The position numbers were made by a program, and so were the translations under genes. A stretch of DNA of 64,000 nt from NCBI GenBank assembly GCA_020744425.1, contig JAGMUV010000001.1, positions 2,666,001 through 2,730,000 on the forward strand, in the 5' to 3' direction. Positions 10,303 through 21,136 of the stretch are shown piece by piece. Each line of letters begins with the position of its first letter. Within the stretch, counting starts at the first letter, position 1. The notes below the pieces were generated by a model, which saw only the letters and a list, made by a program, of their open reading frames with translations, was not told the origin of the DNA and did no database searches. Origin of the DNA: Dactylonectria macrodidyma (lineage: Eukaryota; Ascomycota; Sordariomycetes; Hypocreales; Nectriaceae).

Positions 10303-13300
10303 ATGGCTGCTGTTCGTGGCATTGAACATACCAAGTGAGTGGATCACTGTTGTGCTGGGGTGAGGCGATTGCTAACTCGTTGTTTCTGTGCAGGTCCGAT
10401 CAGGAACTTGCCATCAATATCAAGAAAGCTACCAACAACGAAGAGATCTCCCCAAAACGCAAACACGTACGAGCATGCATTGTCTACACTTGGGACCACC
10501 GGTCTTCGACCGCCTTTTGGGCAGGCATCAAGGTGTATGTCGCCCTCTCCAAATGCCTTCCTCTCCGCCACTGCTCACTCATCGCAATAGCCAACCGATC
10601 CTCGCCGACGAAATCCAGACCTTCAAAGCTCTCATCACCATCCACAAAGTTCTCCAAGAAGGCCATCCCAGCGCCTTGAAGGAGGCAATGGCCAACCGCG
10701 GCTGGATTGACAGCCTCAATCGCGGAATGAACGGCGAGGGAATGCGCGGCTACGGGCCTTTGATCCGCGAATACGTCTACTACCTCCTTGCAAAGCTCTC
10801 CTTCCACCACCAGCACCAGGAGTTCAATGGCACGTTCGAGTACGAGGAGTACCTGAGCTTGAAGGCGATCAATGACCCTAACGAGGGCTATGAGACCATA
10901 ACCGACCTTATGGTGCTGCAGGATAAGATTGAGCAGTTCCAAAAACTCATCTTTTCCCACTTCCGGAACGTCGGAAACAACGAGTGTCGCATCGCGGCAC
11001 TGGTGCCTCTGGTACAAGAGAGTTATGGCATCTACAAGTTCATCACCAGCATGCTTCGTGCAATGCACTCCAGTTAGTGATTTCCTCTCTCTTCCATTGT
11101 CGCGACCCTGCAAGTACTGACAACAACTAGCGACTGGCGATAATGATGCTTTGGAACCTCTCCGACAAAGATATAATGCTCAGCATTACCGACTCGTCAA
11201 GTTCTACTACGAATGCTCTAATCTGCGATACCTCACCAGCCTCATCACCATCCCGAAGCTCCCTCAAGACCCGCCCAACCTTCTCTCCGAGGACGATGAG
11301 GCCCCTGCGCTACCCGCCCGACCGAAACAAGAGATTGAACGACAGCCGTCTCCTCCGCAAGAGCCCAAGTCAGAGGAACCTGGCGAGATGTCCGAATTCT
11401 GGAAGGGCGAGCTGGACCGTCAGAACCGCGAGTATGAAGAACAACAAAGGGTCCTCGAGGAGCGCCAACAGCAAGCCTTGTTGGCGCAGCAGCAGGCGCA
11501 GCTTCAGGCACAGCGCGAATTTGACGAGCAACAACGCCTCCTATTGGAGCAACAACAGCGAGAGCAAGAGGCTCTGCTGGCGCAGCAAGCGCAGTGGCAG
11601 ACTCAGGGTCGTCTGGCGGAGTTGGAGCGAGAGAACCTGAATGCTCGAGCCCAGTACGAGCGAGATCAGCTGATGCTCCAGCAATTCGATCAGCGTGTTA
11701 GGGGTCTAGAGAGCGAGCTTTCACAGCTTCAGAACAGCCTTGGCCAGCAAATCACGAGCAAAGACGACCAAATTCGAGCACTTCAGGAGCAGGTCAATAC
11801 CTGGAGGACCAAGTACGAAGCACTAGCCAAGCTCTACTCGCAACTACGACATGAGCACTTGGACCTGCTCCAGAAGTTCAAGTCTGCCCAGCTCAAGGCT
11901 GCGAGCGCCCAAGAGGCTATCGAACGACGGGAGAAGCTGGAGCGCGAGATCAAAACCAAGAATCTTGAGTTGGCAGACATGATCCGAGAACGCGACCGTG
12001 CCATGCATGACAAAGACCGCCTGAGTGGTAGCAACAAAGACGAAGTCGAGAAGATGCGACGCGAACTCCGCTTGGCGTTGGACCGAGCTGATAACCTGGA
12101 GCGCAGCAAGGGCAACGAGTTGTCTACGATGCTAGCAAAGTATAACCGCGAGATGGCAGACCTCGAAGAGGCGCTCCGCAACAAGTCACGGGCCCTTGAG
12201 GACGTACAGGCGAAGCTTCGAAACGGCGATTCTGACCTGGAGCAGCTCCTCCGAGAGAAAGAGGAGGAGCTGGAGGTCTACAAGGCAGGTATGGACCAAA
12301 CGCTGCTAGAGCTCAGCGAGCTCCAGCAGAACCAAGGCGAGACGGATAACGCGCTCGATGGACAGATCGATGCCCTCATTCTGTCAAACTTGGACAAGAT
12401 CAACGACATTATCGATTCTGTCCTCCAGGCAGGAGTCGCACGTGTCGATGATGCGCTCTACGAGCTAGATTCGTCGATGCAGGCCGGTAACCAGAACGCC
12501 TCGCCTTCATACGTTCTCTCCCAGATCGAGAAGGCGTCTGCCAATGCCATGGAGTTTGCTACGGCTTTCAACAACTTCATTGCGGATGGCCCCAACAGCA
12601 CGCACGCTGAGCTGATCAAGACAATCAACATCTTTTCGGGCGCTATTGCGGATGTATGCAGCAACACCAAGGGTCTCAGCCGTCTGGCTACCGACGACAA
12701 AAAGACGGATTCACTGATGCACGGGGCCCGACAGTCGGCGCAGTCTACGGTGCAGTTCTTCCGGGGTCTGCAGAGCTTCCGACTGGAGGGAATGGACCCC
12801 CTGCAGAAGACGGATGTGGTCATCAACAGCAACAACGACGTGCAGATGAACCTGCAGAAGCTCAACAAACTCGTGGAGGTGTTTGCACCAGGATTCGGCA
12901 AGCTGATGAACAAGAAGGGTGACTTGGGAGACCTTGTTGATCAGGAATTGAGCAAGGCGGCGGATGCCATCGCTGCGGCTGCGGCGCGATTGGCCAAGCT
13001 CAAGAACAAGCCGCGCGACGGCTACTCGACGTACGAGCTCAAGGTGCACGACTCGATCCTGGACGCAGCGACGGCTATCACCAACGCCATCACGCAGTTG
13101 ATCCAGGCGGCAACGCTGACGCAACAGGAAATCGTGCAGGCGGGCCAGGGCTCCTCTACGCGCACGGCCTTCTACAAGAAGAACAACCGATGGACAGAGG
13201 GACTCATCTCGGCAGCCAAGGCGGTGGCGTCATCTACGAACACGCTCATCGAGACGGCGGACGGCGTCATTTCCAATCGCAACAGCCCCGAACAGCTGAT

Positions 13301-13720
13301 TGTGGCCTCCAACGATGTGGCCGCGTCAACGGCGCAGCTGGTGGCTGCAAGCCGAGTCAAGGCGGGCTTCATGTCCAAGAGCCAAGAGAAGCTGGAGCAG
13401 GCTAGCAAAGCGGTGGGGGCTGCGTGCCGCGCGCTAGTCCGGCAGGTGCAGAGCTTGATCAAGGAGCGAAGTCAAGAGGAAGACCAGGTGGACTACTCGA
13501 CGCTCGGAGCGCACGAGTTCAAGGTGCGAGAGATGGAACAGCAGGTGAGTTCGATGTGGCCGGAGTCCCACGGACATAACGGTTACCCAAGTTGGAAAGG
13601 CTGCGTCAAGAAGGGGCTAACCAGATGTGACAGGTCGAGATCCTCCAATTGGAGAATTCATTGGCGGCGGCACGACACAGGCTGGGCGAGATGCGAAAGA
13701 TTTCGTATCAGGAGGAGTAG
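10303..13720 (+). CDS. SLA2: Sla2/End4, clathrin-adaptor linker between membrane and actin
   Basis: Exons 10303-10334, 10394-10534, 10591-11072, 11131-13544 and 13634-13720 give 1052 codons, the normal length for fungal Sla2 (Hip1R family). Residues 1 to about 270 are the ANTH domain (KKATNNEEISPKRKHVR, FWAGIKV, RGWIDSLNRGMNGEG) that binds PIP2. A short Pro-rich segment follows (APALPARPKQ). About 320-620 is a Gln/Glu-rich coiled coil (long EEQQRVLEERQQQ-like heptads). About 790-1050 is the talin/THATCH I/LWEQ actin-binding module (VQFFRGLQSF, LVAASRVKAGF, EFKVREMEQQ). The last exon (VEILQLENSL to SYQEE) is recovered only by splicing the 89-nt intron 13545-13633. In Pezizomycotina SLA2 borders the MAT locus, which matches what follows. 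It acts at cortical endocytic sites. Confidence 0.95.
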
Positions 13721-13766
13721 GGTTGAGAGCCACCAACTTAGTTTGGAGAATTGGAGGCGGTGGCTG

Positions 13767-13905
13767 CGGTTGTGGTAGTGGGAGTAGGACGAGGAGGAGG
13801 AAGCGGAGGAGGAAAAGGAGGAGGTGGGGTTGGTGGTGGAGGGCGGCAACAACTACGACAAAGACGAAGACGAAGACGGGAACGGGAGAAGGTGAGAGGT
13901 GAGAG
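13767..13905 (+). repeat. Purine-rich GGAGGA/GGTGGT low-complexity tract
   Basis: Long strand-asymmetric run of GAGGAGGAGG-type units just after the SLA2 stop. It generates spurious Arg/Gly-rich or Pro/Ser-rich frames on the two strands. It could form triplex or slipped structures, but I see no coding role. Confidence 0.7.
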
Positions 13906-14734
13906 GTGATAGGAGGGGGAGTGGGGGGTGGGAACAGAGGACGTTGATCATCGCGTAAAAGCAAGCGAGACGGCTGCGATGGCCGGGCCTGGACACGCTG
14001 GCCAAGACTTCCGAGAACAGGACTTTCTGGGTGTACACAACGACAGCATCTCACATCTCGAACACAATGAGCCAAGTTTAGCTGCGAGTTGTACGCCACG
14101 GCGGACAAGGTGGTCACAGCTGCACGCCGTTGGTCTACGCTCTCTCCAGGGACCTCTTCATGACCTCGACGAGGTTTCGCAACCCCGAATTCCAAAGCTC
14201 TCCCCGCTCTTTTTGCGTTACACTGCACTTCGTACAATGGTGGCCTGTGCTATCTGAATGCTTTTTGAGGGTGTTGTTCGCTGCCAAACTAACTAGTCTT
14301 ACGCCAAAGACAAAGTACAAAGTAGTGTGGATGAAGGGCATTATGCTTTTATTTACGTCTGTGCAGCTCGTGCTGATGAACGATGACTAGACGCCTGCCA
14401 ACGCCCACACGTCGAAAGCTATCACGCTCGCCATCACGCTCGCCACGGCCGTGATTCGTCGAGTGGTTTCGCAAAAGGAGAAAGATGGAGGGCTGGTTAG
14501 GGCCCAGTTTTCGTCAACCTGCCAAAAGCGGAGTCGTTCTCGAAAATAATCGCACCGTGGTGTTGGTGGCTTGACGTCTTGCTAGATCCAAGCTTGCTTT
14601 GGCTTACACTACCGGGCGGAGTACCCTTAGGGGACGGGTGAAGGGGGCTTCCGGGGGGGGGGGAAGGGGGAGGGGAGGTGAGGAGGACACCGGGGACCGC
14701 GTAATTGAGGCGACGCTTTCCCTGATCAGGATGG

Positions 14735-14780
14735 GCTCGATCACAAGTCGATCACAGGGCGATCACGGGGCGATCACAAG
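14735..14780 (+). repeat. Four tandem copies of an 11-bp CGATCACAGG-like unit
   Basis: Consecutive copies of TCGATCACAAG / TCGATCACAGG / GCGATCACGGG / GCGATCACAAG, each containing GATCAC. Period 11 bp, imperfect. Function unknown. Confidence 0.75.
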
Positions 14781-15303
14781 GTTGAGGAGTTCGCGATGTT
14801 GCCAAGGCTGTGGCTTGAATACCGTGACTGAAGGATGATAACCATGATGGCGTGGAACTCGATGCTTGAGGGGGAGAGGGGAAGAGGGGGGCTACGACTT
14901 CAGAACTCTCGTCCATCTGGCATGTGCCAAGCTATTGAATCGGAGCTGCGCTGTCGGGCTGTCCACACAGGAAGCGCAAGCAGAGTGTTCAGGGCTGAGA
15001 TCAGACTCTCGAGCTGGTTCAATTTTGGTCTGGGCCAAATCAATCTCGGGCTGAAGTTCGTCTCGCCGCCCGCTCAGAGTTAAAGACAATCGAGAGGCAT
15101 GCGGTTCATCGGATACCGTCTTACTACACTGTGCGTGGGTGGGTGCGTAACTCAGCCACTTGCAGTCGGCTGCTTGAGCCTTGCAGCTCACGAAGCTAAA
15201 AATGCCCCCCCTCGCTCATCAGATCTGGGGGGGCTTTTCTTAGCGTGGCTGCGCCAAGGTGCGGCTGCGACTGTTCGTACGCACTAAGCGCCCAGATGGA
15301 CAG

Positions 15304-15345
15304 ACGACTGGCGACTGGCGACTGGCGATTGGCGACTGGCGACTG
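15304..15345 (+). repeat. Tandem GACTGGC (7-bp) repeat
   Basis: About six copies of GACTGGC/GATTGGC in a row. A pure simple repeat with no gene around it. Confidence 0.8.
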
Positions 15346-15525
15346 AACGACCTGAGAGTGGTCGGCATTCAGCATTTACCTCATGGCAGTCCGTGTGGTG
15401 GAGGAATGCTCGAGCCAGGGGCCGGCGACTCATGTTCTAGCGTAACTGGGGATCGCCGAATGGTACCCACCCTGAGATTGAGGGCGATCCATCTCATCCA
15501 TCCATCTCATCTCGGCTCATCTCAT

Positions 15526-15600
15526 CCAGACAGGCAGACAGGCAGACAGGCAGACAGGCAGACAGGCAGGCAGACAGACAGACAGACAGGCGGACAGACG
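15526..15600 (+). repeat. CAGACAGG / CAGA microsatellite
   Basis: A run of GACAGGCAGACAGGCA units passing into CAGACAGACAGA. It is preceded by a CATCTCATCC-like repeat at 15490-15525. Likely length-variable among isolates. Confidence 0.85.
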
Positions 15601-15732
15601 AAATCCCCCCAGACGGCGGTGCTACCAGGCTAGAAATCGAACAGGGCAAGCAAGCCAAAGCAATGAAGCACTGATGCCATGTTTTAACTATGTTTAACTG
15701 AGGTCTCGGACCACACACAATTGCCCTCAGAT

Positions 15733-15788
15733 GTGCCAAACGACCACCAAACGATCACCAAACGGCCACCAAACAGCCACCAAACAAC
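15733..15788 (+). repeat. Tandem CCAAACGACCA-like 12-bp repeat
   Basis: Five imperfect copies of CCAAACGACCAC (variants with GATCAC, GGCCAC, AGCCAC) in direct tandem. No coding potential. Confidence 0.75.
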
Positions 15789-17553
15789 ACAAAAGCCCCC
15801 ACACTAGAGGTAGCCACAAGAACAGCCCCACTGTATGACCCTGTTTGGATCGCCATGTTTGCGTCTGTCTGGCACCTGGCGCCTGGCGCCTGTGACCTCA
15901 CTGCCGGCAGTGGTTCGTGCAGTCCCCTGTTTTTTTTTTTGGAGGGGGGAGAAGAGAGGGGGGAAGCCCCACTAAATTCTCAACGGCCAGGCATGCGGCA
16001 GCCGCACGTCTAGGAAGGGTGCAATCCAATTAACATACGACGTCGGAGAGTTCACTCCACTTCTTGTCCACAGACCCCATCTGCCAAAACGGAGGTGACA
16101 ACCTTCGTTAACAGATGGACGTGACAAATTGATGATAAAAACATGAATAAGGTATGAAACGTAAACAAGTTAATTGAGCGTTGGCTCGAATGGCTAGTGT
16201 TTCCAGCTTAGAGTAGGCGTCGGAGGTGGAATTCTTCATCAGGGCTCCAGTCAAAGCATTCCACATTGCATGGACTTGTTAACGATTTGTCCAGGTGTGT
16301 CAATGATTCAAGCTGGGCTGGGTGTGTGTCTCTGTGGTCGTCCAGACATGGCAGTTGGACAGCCTCAGAGTTAGTGCTCCTTAGCGCCGCAGCCCCCCAC
16401 TTGTAGGGCTTGAAGGTAGCGCCAATTCGGTACGGCAACTCTCTAAAGTTAACTTGCGTATGAAGCATCTAGGATGGATGGGATGGATGGATGGCCGACT
16501 CCCCGACGCCTCATCGCCCCTTGCGTTTCGTAACATTTATTAGACTACGTTCTTGGTTTTTTTCACACTGCTGGCGTGTCTGCCACCTCCGTTAATTAGT
16601 GGCAATCCTATTTCCTATTGTTTTGTAATCATCTGCTAGCTGGCAGTTCCCGTCCAGACTCCACAAGTGCTCCTTGCCTCAGACCCTCCCACCCTCTTCC
16701 GGCCCGCCAAAGCCCGATCCCCGGAAGCCTAAGGAGCTGCTTGATCGAACATCACTTCGAGACTGGTTCAGCATGTCTAAGCTAGCTGCCTTATTCTGCG
16801 CAAGTTTAGTCCCTAGCCTTGGGAGGTGGTTGGTTGAGTGCCCACTCCAACCGGCTTCAGCTTCCTCCGTTCGCAAGCACTAAACCCCAACCGCTCTCCT
16901 CACCTCACCTTATCTTAGCCTCCTAGGTCAGCATCAATTCCACCTCACTCTCCCATGGTCATTGGATCCACCTCTCTCACTAAACTGAAACATCCCAAAT
17001 GCCAAGCGACGCCCCCAATTATCGCTATGCCCGTAAATTCTCCATTGCCGACTACGCCCACCTCTTCAGCAGCTGCTCCCACGTTGAAGTCACCCCACGC
17101 CCATATCCCCTCTGTAGAAAAGGACAACCCTTCAGTGCTAAAGGTGGATCGGGACTTGGGCGAAAAAGCCACGACTCATACATCACGTCTTGTAGTCTTG
17201 GCACCGGACCGTTCACTTCGTGTGCTCAATTGAGCGAGGATATCTCAAGTCATTGCGCAAAAACATCAAGACTGTTTCGTGTTCGGGTTGTGAGCTAAAG
17301 TAACTAAAAAAGACAAGTTCTTCTCCTAGTGTCGTCCCCCATCCCACTTCGTTTGCGTACCGCCATCATTCTGTGTCTCCATTTCCGTCACGAGAGAGTC
17401 CAAGCCCAAAGGAGAGAGTTGTAGTCCGCATGGAGGTCGAATGGCGCGCCTTCCGGCTAGTCGCGAGCTATCAGATGTCAGTAGGCATTTGAACAGTAAT
17501 CGTGGATTCTCTTACTTCTCTCGCCCTCCGATCAAATCTTCTATGCTAACAGC

Positions 17554-18360
17554 TTAGAAGTCTGGGAGAATCATTTGATCATCTCCCTGGAGTTGATCGT
17601 TGTCGGCATCTGGCAACTCAGCCCACTCCTGTGTATGTGGCATCCCAGAGGCGACCATTTGCTCTTGGTTCATTCCAAGATCCTCAACATTCATTTCAGG
17701 AGTACCATTAAGCAAATTGTAATCCTGAGACTGAAAAACGTCAGGGGGAAAGGCCCAGTTGCCGTCATCCATGCTCTGAGAAGCGGCCAGAAGATTGTCA
17801 TCCAGAAGAGGTGAAAGGACTTGAGCATCGGGTTCAGACATCATCTGCGAGATGAGGGAGTTGTCGCTTTGAATGACAGAACCTTGCTCAACCTGAAGAT
17901 CATCCTGAACAATATTTTGGCCTTGGTTCATCACGCCCTCCTCAGCGAGGTCGGAATGGCTGATGTGGACTAGATCATCGCGAACTGTGGGTTGAGCGGC
18001 AAAACCTTCGTCGTGCTGGGGAATTGAGGCGAAATCTGTTTCATGTCTCAGCTTGGTTTCATCGAGTTGCAGGTTTGAATGGAAGTCGTGCTTACCGCCT
18101 TCATATTCATAGATGAGATCAGAGGCGTGTGTCTCAAGGACGTCTAGGCTTTTGATGGGGCGGAAGACCTGGTACAGAAGCTGTGCTGTGGCCTGGCCAG
18201 GAGGAGTATGAACAAAGCCAAGCCGAAACAGCTCAGCATCATGCCCTGCTAAGGTCCAAAAGCCTTCTCGCTGCGGCTGAATGTCATGAAGCCCAGGTCC
18301 ATGGGTGAACTGGTACATGGCCGCACCAGGGTGGTCTGGAGGTGGAGGAAGGTTCGCCAT
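17554..18360 (-). CDS. Second MAT1-2 idiomorph gene (MAT1-2 accessory protein, MAT1-2-8/-9-like?)
   Basis: Intronless frame of 269 codons from ATG at 18360 to the stop at 17554. I chose 18360 because the upstream in-frame stretch (Met at 18531) looks like a CT-rich leader rather than protein. The product has a structured start (residues 1-90, with HGPGLHDIQPQREGFW, ELFRLGFVHTPPGQA and YQVFRPIKSLDVLE). A long acidic, Gln/Asn/Asp-rich tail follows with no obvious domain, ending DDQMILPDF. I do not recognise a catalytic or DNA-binding motif. Position and orientation, divergent from MAT1-2-1 and on the SLA2 side, match the extra MAT1-2 genes described in Hypocreales (such as MAT1-2-8 of Ustilaginoidea or MAT1-2-9 of Fusarium). 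Which of these it is, or whether it is a new one, needs an alignment. Confidence 0.7.
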   Translation of the reverse strand: MANLPPPPDHPGAAMYQFTHGPGLHDIQPQREGFWTLAGHDAELFRLGFVHTPPGQATAQLLYQVFRPIKSLDVLETHASDLIYEYEGGKHDFHSNLQLDETKLRHETDFASIPQHDEGFAAQPTVRDDLVHISHSDLAEEGVMNQGQNIVQDDLQVEQGSVIQSDNSLISQMMSEPDAQVLSPLLDDNLLAASQSMDDGNWAFPPDVFQSQDYNLLNGTPEMNVEDLGMNQEQMVASGMPHTQEWAELPDADNDQLQGDDQMILPDF

Positions 18361-19771
18361 TCCGGTGCAGTAGGCGAAAAGGTGATTTGAGAAAGAGCTG
18401 ATCGGAGAAAGAACCGGTTGGAGAGGAAAGTGTTGGTCATTTGAGGGATGCGGGAGTGAAAGGTTTCTGACTCGTGGAGAGAAGGAGAATGGAGCCGGGA
18501 GTTGGGCGAGACAAAATGTAATGCGCCTCAAATACCTGCAGCATTTCAGGTTCCAGTTGGCAACACCTGTAAATTCTTGTGGAGGCCACTAAGCGCGTGC
18601 CGCCTCCCGCTGTCCGTTTGATCATCCAGTACCCAGGTACCTAGATAGGTAATGCTCCAACGTAGGGAGGTACCTGGGTCTACCCACCACCCTTGTTCGT
18701 TTGGCAGTATTCCGTTTGTGGCTGGTTGTTGTCAAAGAACGCCAGAATTTGTCGTTTATCATTAACTTTCTTGAGGCTTAGGAGAAGCCACCGGGTCTGG
18801 GCGCTCCCATAGTTTCTTGTTAGACATGACTTGGGAGAATGCAATTCGCTTGAGGATGTGCTTTGAGATTAGGAGCAAAAACACCCGCTGAACATCTCCC
18901 ACCCCCTAGCCATGTTGCGATGTTTCGTTCTCTAGAAAGATTTGATTGCCATGACTTGCTAGTAACCAAATAATTCGAGTATCACAATACGTAGTGAGTG
19001 AGCTAGATAGGTTGCAGCATCTACATCATCCATGGCCAGTGTAACTTAGACACTGGGAAGTGGATGAGTTGCTTGAAATGATGTCAAAAGATGGTTTCAC
19101 AAGTTTCTGGTAACTTTCAGCTTGCCAAATTATCCTTCTGGCGTTCACCCGCGAGGATAATAACGGTGAGAACCGAGACCTGTGAAGTCATAATCACCAC
19201 CAAAATGATGATCAAAATATTCACAATGTGCACGCTCTGGATAAGACTCAGGGATGCCACGCTACCCAGGCCGATGACCAAACCATGTTTCTAGTTGGCC
19301 TGTCATCAGGTAAGAATGCAATCTAAACTCAATTTCTGGACAGCCCGCGCTGGCTTCATTCACTCTAACTTCTTTCGCCTGTGCTTGGCGTCAGGACTGG
19401 GCGAAGAACGCTAATGAGCGTACTCCGTCTGCATACGGTGGCGATACAGTGCTCACGTTTGTTGTTGCTAAATTGTCCCCGCATTAATTGAGGTGGCTTG
19501 CATGAGCGTTCTATTGAACAAAGGAACCAATACCACCTCAGGATAACCTCAGGTTGGTACGTACTTCGGTGAGTTGCCGCTACCAGCTGCCTCTCAGCCG
19601 ACGACCAATGTTTCAGTCACCTACAAAAACCACTCCCACTTCGAAAATAAACAAAGGATTCTCTCTCCTCCACACCTTCGAACATTCTTGTTCACAGAAC
19701 AAGAACCTCTTGTCCAGCCTTTCTTCCCCTTCTTTCATCAACATCAATTACCCAAGCCATCTCAAGTCATC
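18361..19771. promoter_or_regulatory. Shared divergent control region of the two MAT genes
   Basis: 1.4 kb between the start codons of the accessory MAT gene (leftward) and MAT1-2-1 (rightward). No convincing protein. It carries the 12-bp inverted repeat at 18631-18679, and the last 120 bp before MAT1-2-1 are CT-rich as in a leader. The two genes can share enhancer elements here; that is inference from geometry. Confidence 0.6.
18631..18679. promoter_or_regulatory. Perfect 12-bp inverted repeat, 25-bp loop
   Basis: Arms ACCCAGGTACCT (18631-18642) and AGGTACCTGGGT (18668-18679) are exact reverse complements. Each arm contains the smaller palindrome AGGTACCT, related to the GGTACCTTAC motif found upstream of other genes. 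It is 271 bp upstream of the accessory MAT gene. Confidence 0.6.
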
Positions 19772-20678
19772 ATGCCTCGTGCGAATGTTGCCTCTAACTA
19801 CACTCAGGATCAACTCGATGCCATCTGGGACCAACTGAAGGCTCAAGTTTCTCCTTTTGTGTATGTTCTTTGCATCGAAGGACCCCTCTACCGTGTGCTC
19901 GACGATGGAGCCAAGCAGTTCATTGCCAAGCAGTTCATGTGAGTATCACAGTTCTTCAATCTTCTACTCCACTAACCTTCTTTTCAGGGAACAAGTCACC
20001 GAAAGAGTCATGTACTGCCGTGACGGAACTGATGGCGATCGTTACTTCCTCGGTTCTCCACGCTTCTTTCTCGCGGGCTCTGGAATGATCGTTCATGCTC
20101 TCCACACCAAGGAAGCGATTTGGGTCAAGCGTCCCGATGACGGAATCCAGCATATCCTGGTCGTTCCTCCAGCTCTCCCCAAGAAGTGCGCCAAGATTCC
20201 CCGACCTCCAAATGCGTATATCTTGTATCGCTCGGATCGTCATCGCTTCGTCAAGGCGAGCCAGCCTGGAATTCACAACAATGAGATTTGTGAGTGAGCA
20301 CCTTGAAACGAGTGGAAACAATAACTAACTTCAGTAGCCCAGATCCTTGGTCGCGCCTGGAACCTTGAGTCTGAGGCCATCCGCGCCAAGTATAAGCAGA
20401 GAGCCGACGCCATTAAGGCTGAGTTGATCAAGAGACATCCGGAGTACAAGTACCGCCCCCGTCGTCCCTCTGAGAGACGTCGCCGCCGCATCGCCGAGCA
20501 GACTGAGGAAGCTGAAGATGCTCTTGCGGACATCGTTGTCGATGCTTCTCAGGCAGTTCCTGTCGCTGCCCGCGCTGATGAAGCCGATCCTGAACCCACT
20601 GATGAAGCCCCTGCTTCCGATGATGAGGCTACTGCTCCCACCGCTGAAACCCCTGTTCCCACTGTTGAGGCGTCCTAA
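19772..20678 (+). CDS. MAT1-2-1: MAT1-2-1 mating-type HMG-box transcription factor
   Basis: Three exons (19772-19938, 19988-20289, 20338-20678) give 269 residues. The MATA_HMG box spans about residues 125-200: it opens KIPRPPNAYILYRSDRHR, continues with a GIHNNEIS block, QILGRAW and a basic RRPSERRRRR end. The second intron interrupts a Ser codon inside the HMG box (EI-S), a position shared by MAT1-2-1 genes across filamentous ascomycetes; the acceptor is the TAG at 20335-20337, which gives the exact conserved reading. The C-terminal 60 residues are acidic and Ala/Pro/Thr-rich (EADPEPTDEAP), likely an activation or spacer region. As the idiomorph-defining gene it makes this strain mating type MAT1-2. 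It is convergent with APN2 downstream. Confidence 0.95.
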
Positions 20679-21136
20679 ACTGTGGCCTTGGGCAAATTCC
20701 GTCTGCACCGTCGAGCAAACCTTGAAAGTCGCGAAGCAGATTGCTGGAATCCCTGCCCCAGAACTTGTAAGTCCCCAGATCAATTTATGAAATGTCACTA
20801 ACGAGTTTAGCCACTATTGGCCCTAAGATGCAAAAGGATGAGACGCACGAGGCGAAGACGGATTTTGGCTGTGGATGAAGATTGGAGACGCAACGTTCGG
20901 TACCCGGGCTACAAGTTGACCACGAAGAAGAAGACGACAGGATTATGCCGGGGGTCCTTAACCACAATTCCCATGAACGAAGCCAGTGCCTTTGTCTTGG
21001 TGAAAACATTATGGACTAAAGCTGCCTATTAAACGCGTTGGCGGCCGATAGCTACGAACAGGTCATGTAGTTGGAATCAAAGGAAGTTCGAACATTATGT
21101 TCTTTACGTGCTGTCTTATGCTGTGCCCGTCTCATG
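20679..21136. other. Tail-to-tail spacer between MAT1-2-1 and APN2
   Basis: Contains the 3' ends of both genes. An intron-like stretch (GTAAGT at 20768, CACTAAC, TTTAG at 20811) is visible on the plus strand, but the surrounding frames show no recognisable protein. Confidence 0.5.

Larger units (their letters stand above)
13721..17553. other. 3.8 kb gene-free interval between SLA2 and the MAT genes, rich in simple repeats
   Basis: No conserved protein found on either strand. Frames such as 16208-16468 (minus) and 16955-17298 (plus) have no recognisable domain. The interval is GC-rich for its first half and filled with low-complexity DNA: purine tracts, a G12 run near 14652-14663, and several short tandem repeats listed separately. 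It is probably the left edge of the mating-type idiomorph, but the exact border cannot be set without a MAT1-1 sequence. Confidence 0.6.

Noticed and set aside
13617..14237. Long minus-strand Pro/Ser-rich frame after SLA2
   Set aside because: Produced by the purine-rich low-complexity tract; it overlaps the true last exon of SLA2.
14652..14663. G12 run as a possible telomere or quadruplex element
   Set aside because: Isolated homopolymer in low-complexity DNA; no repeated G-tracts of telomeric type (TTAGGG) nearby.
17554..18531. Longer version of the MAT accessory protein starting at 18531
   Set aside because: The extra 57 residues come from CT-rich leader-like DNA and lack the character of the rest of the protein; start at 18360 preferred.
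20817..21032. Possible extra exon after MAT1-2-1 following an intron-like GTAAGT..TTTAG
   Set aside because: The MAT1-2-1 stop at 20676-20678 is already past the family's conserved part, and the downstream peptide is not conserved to my knowledge.
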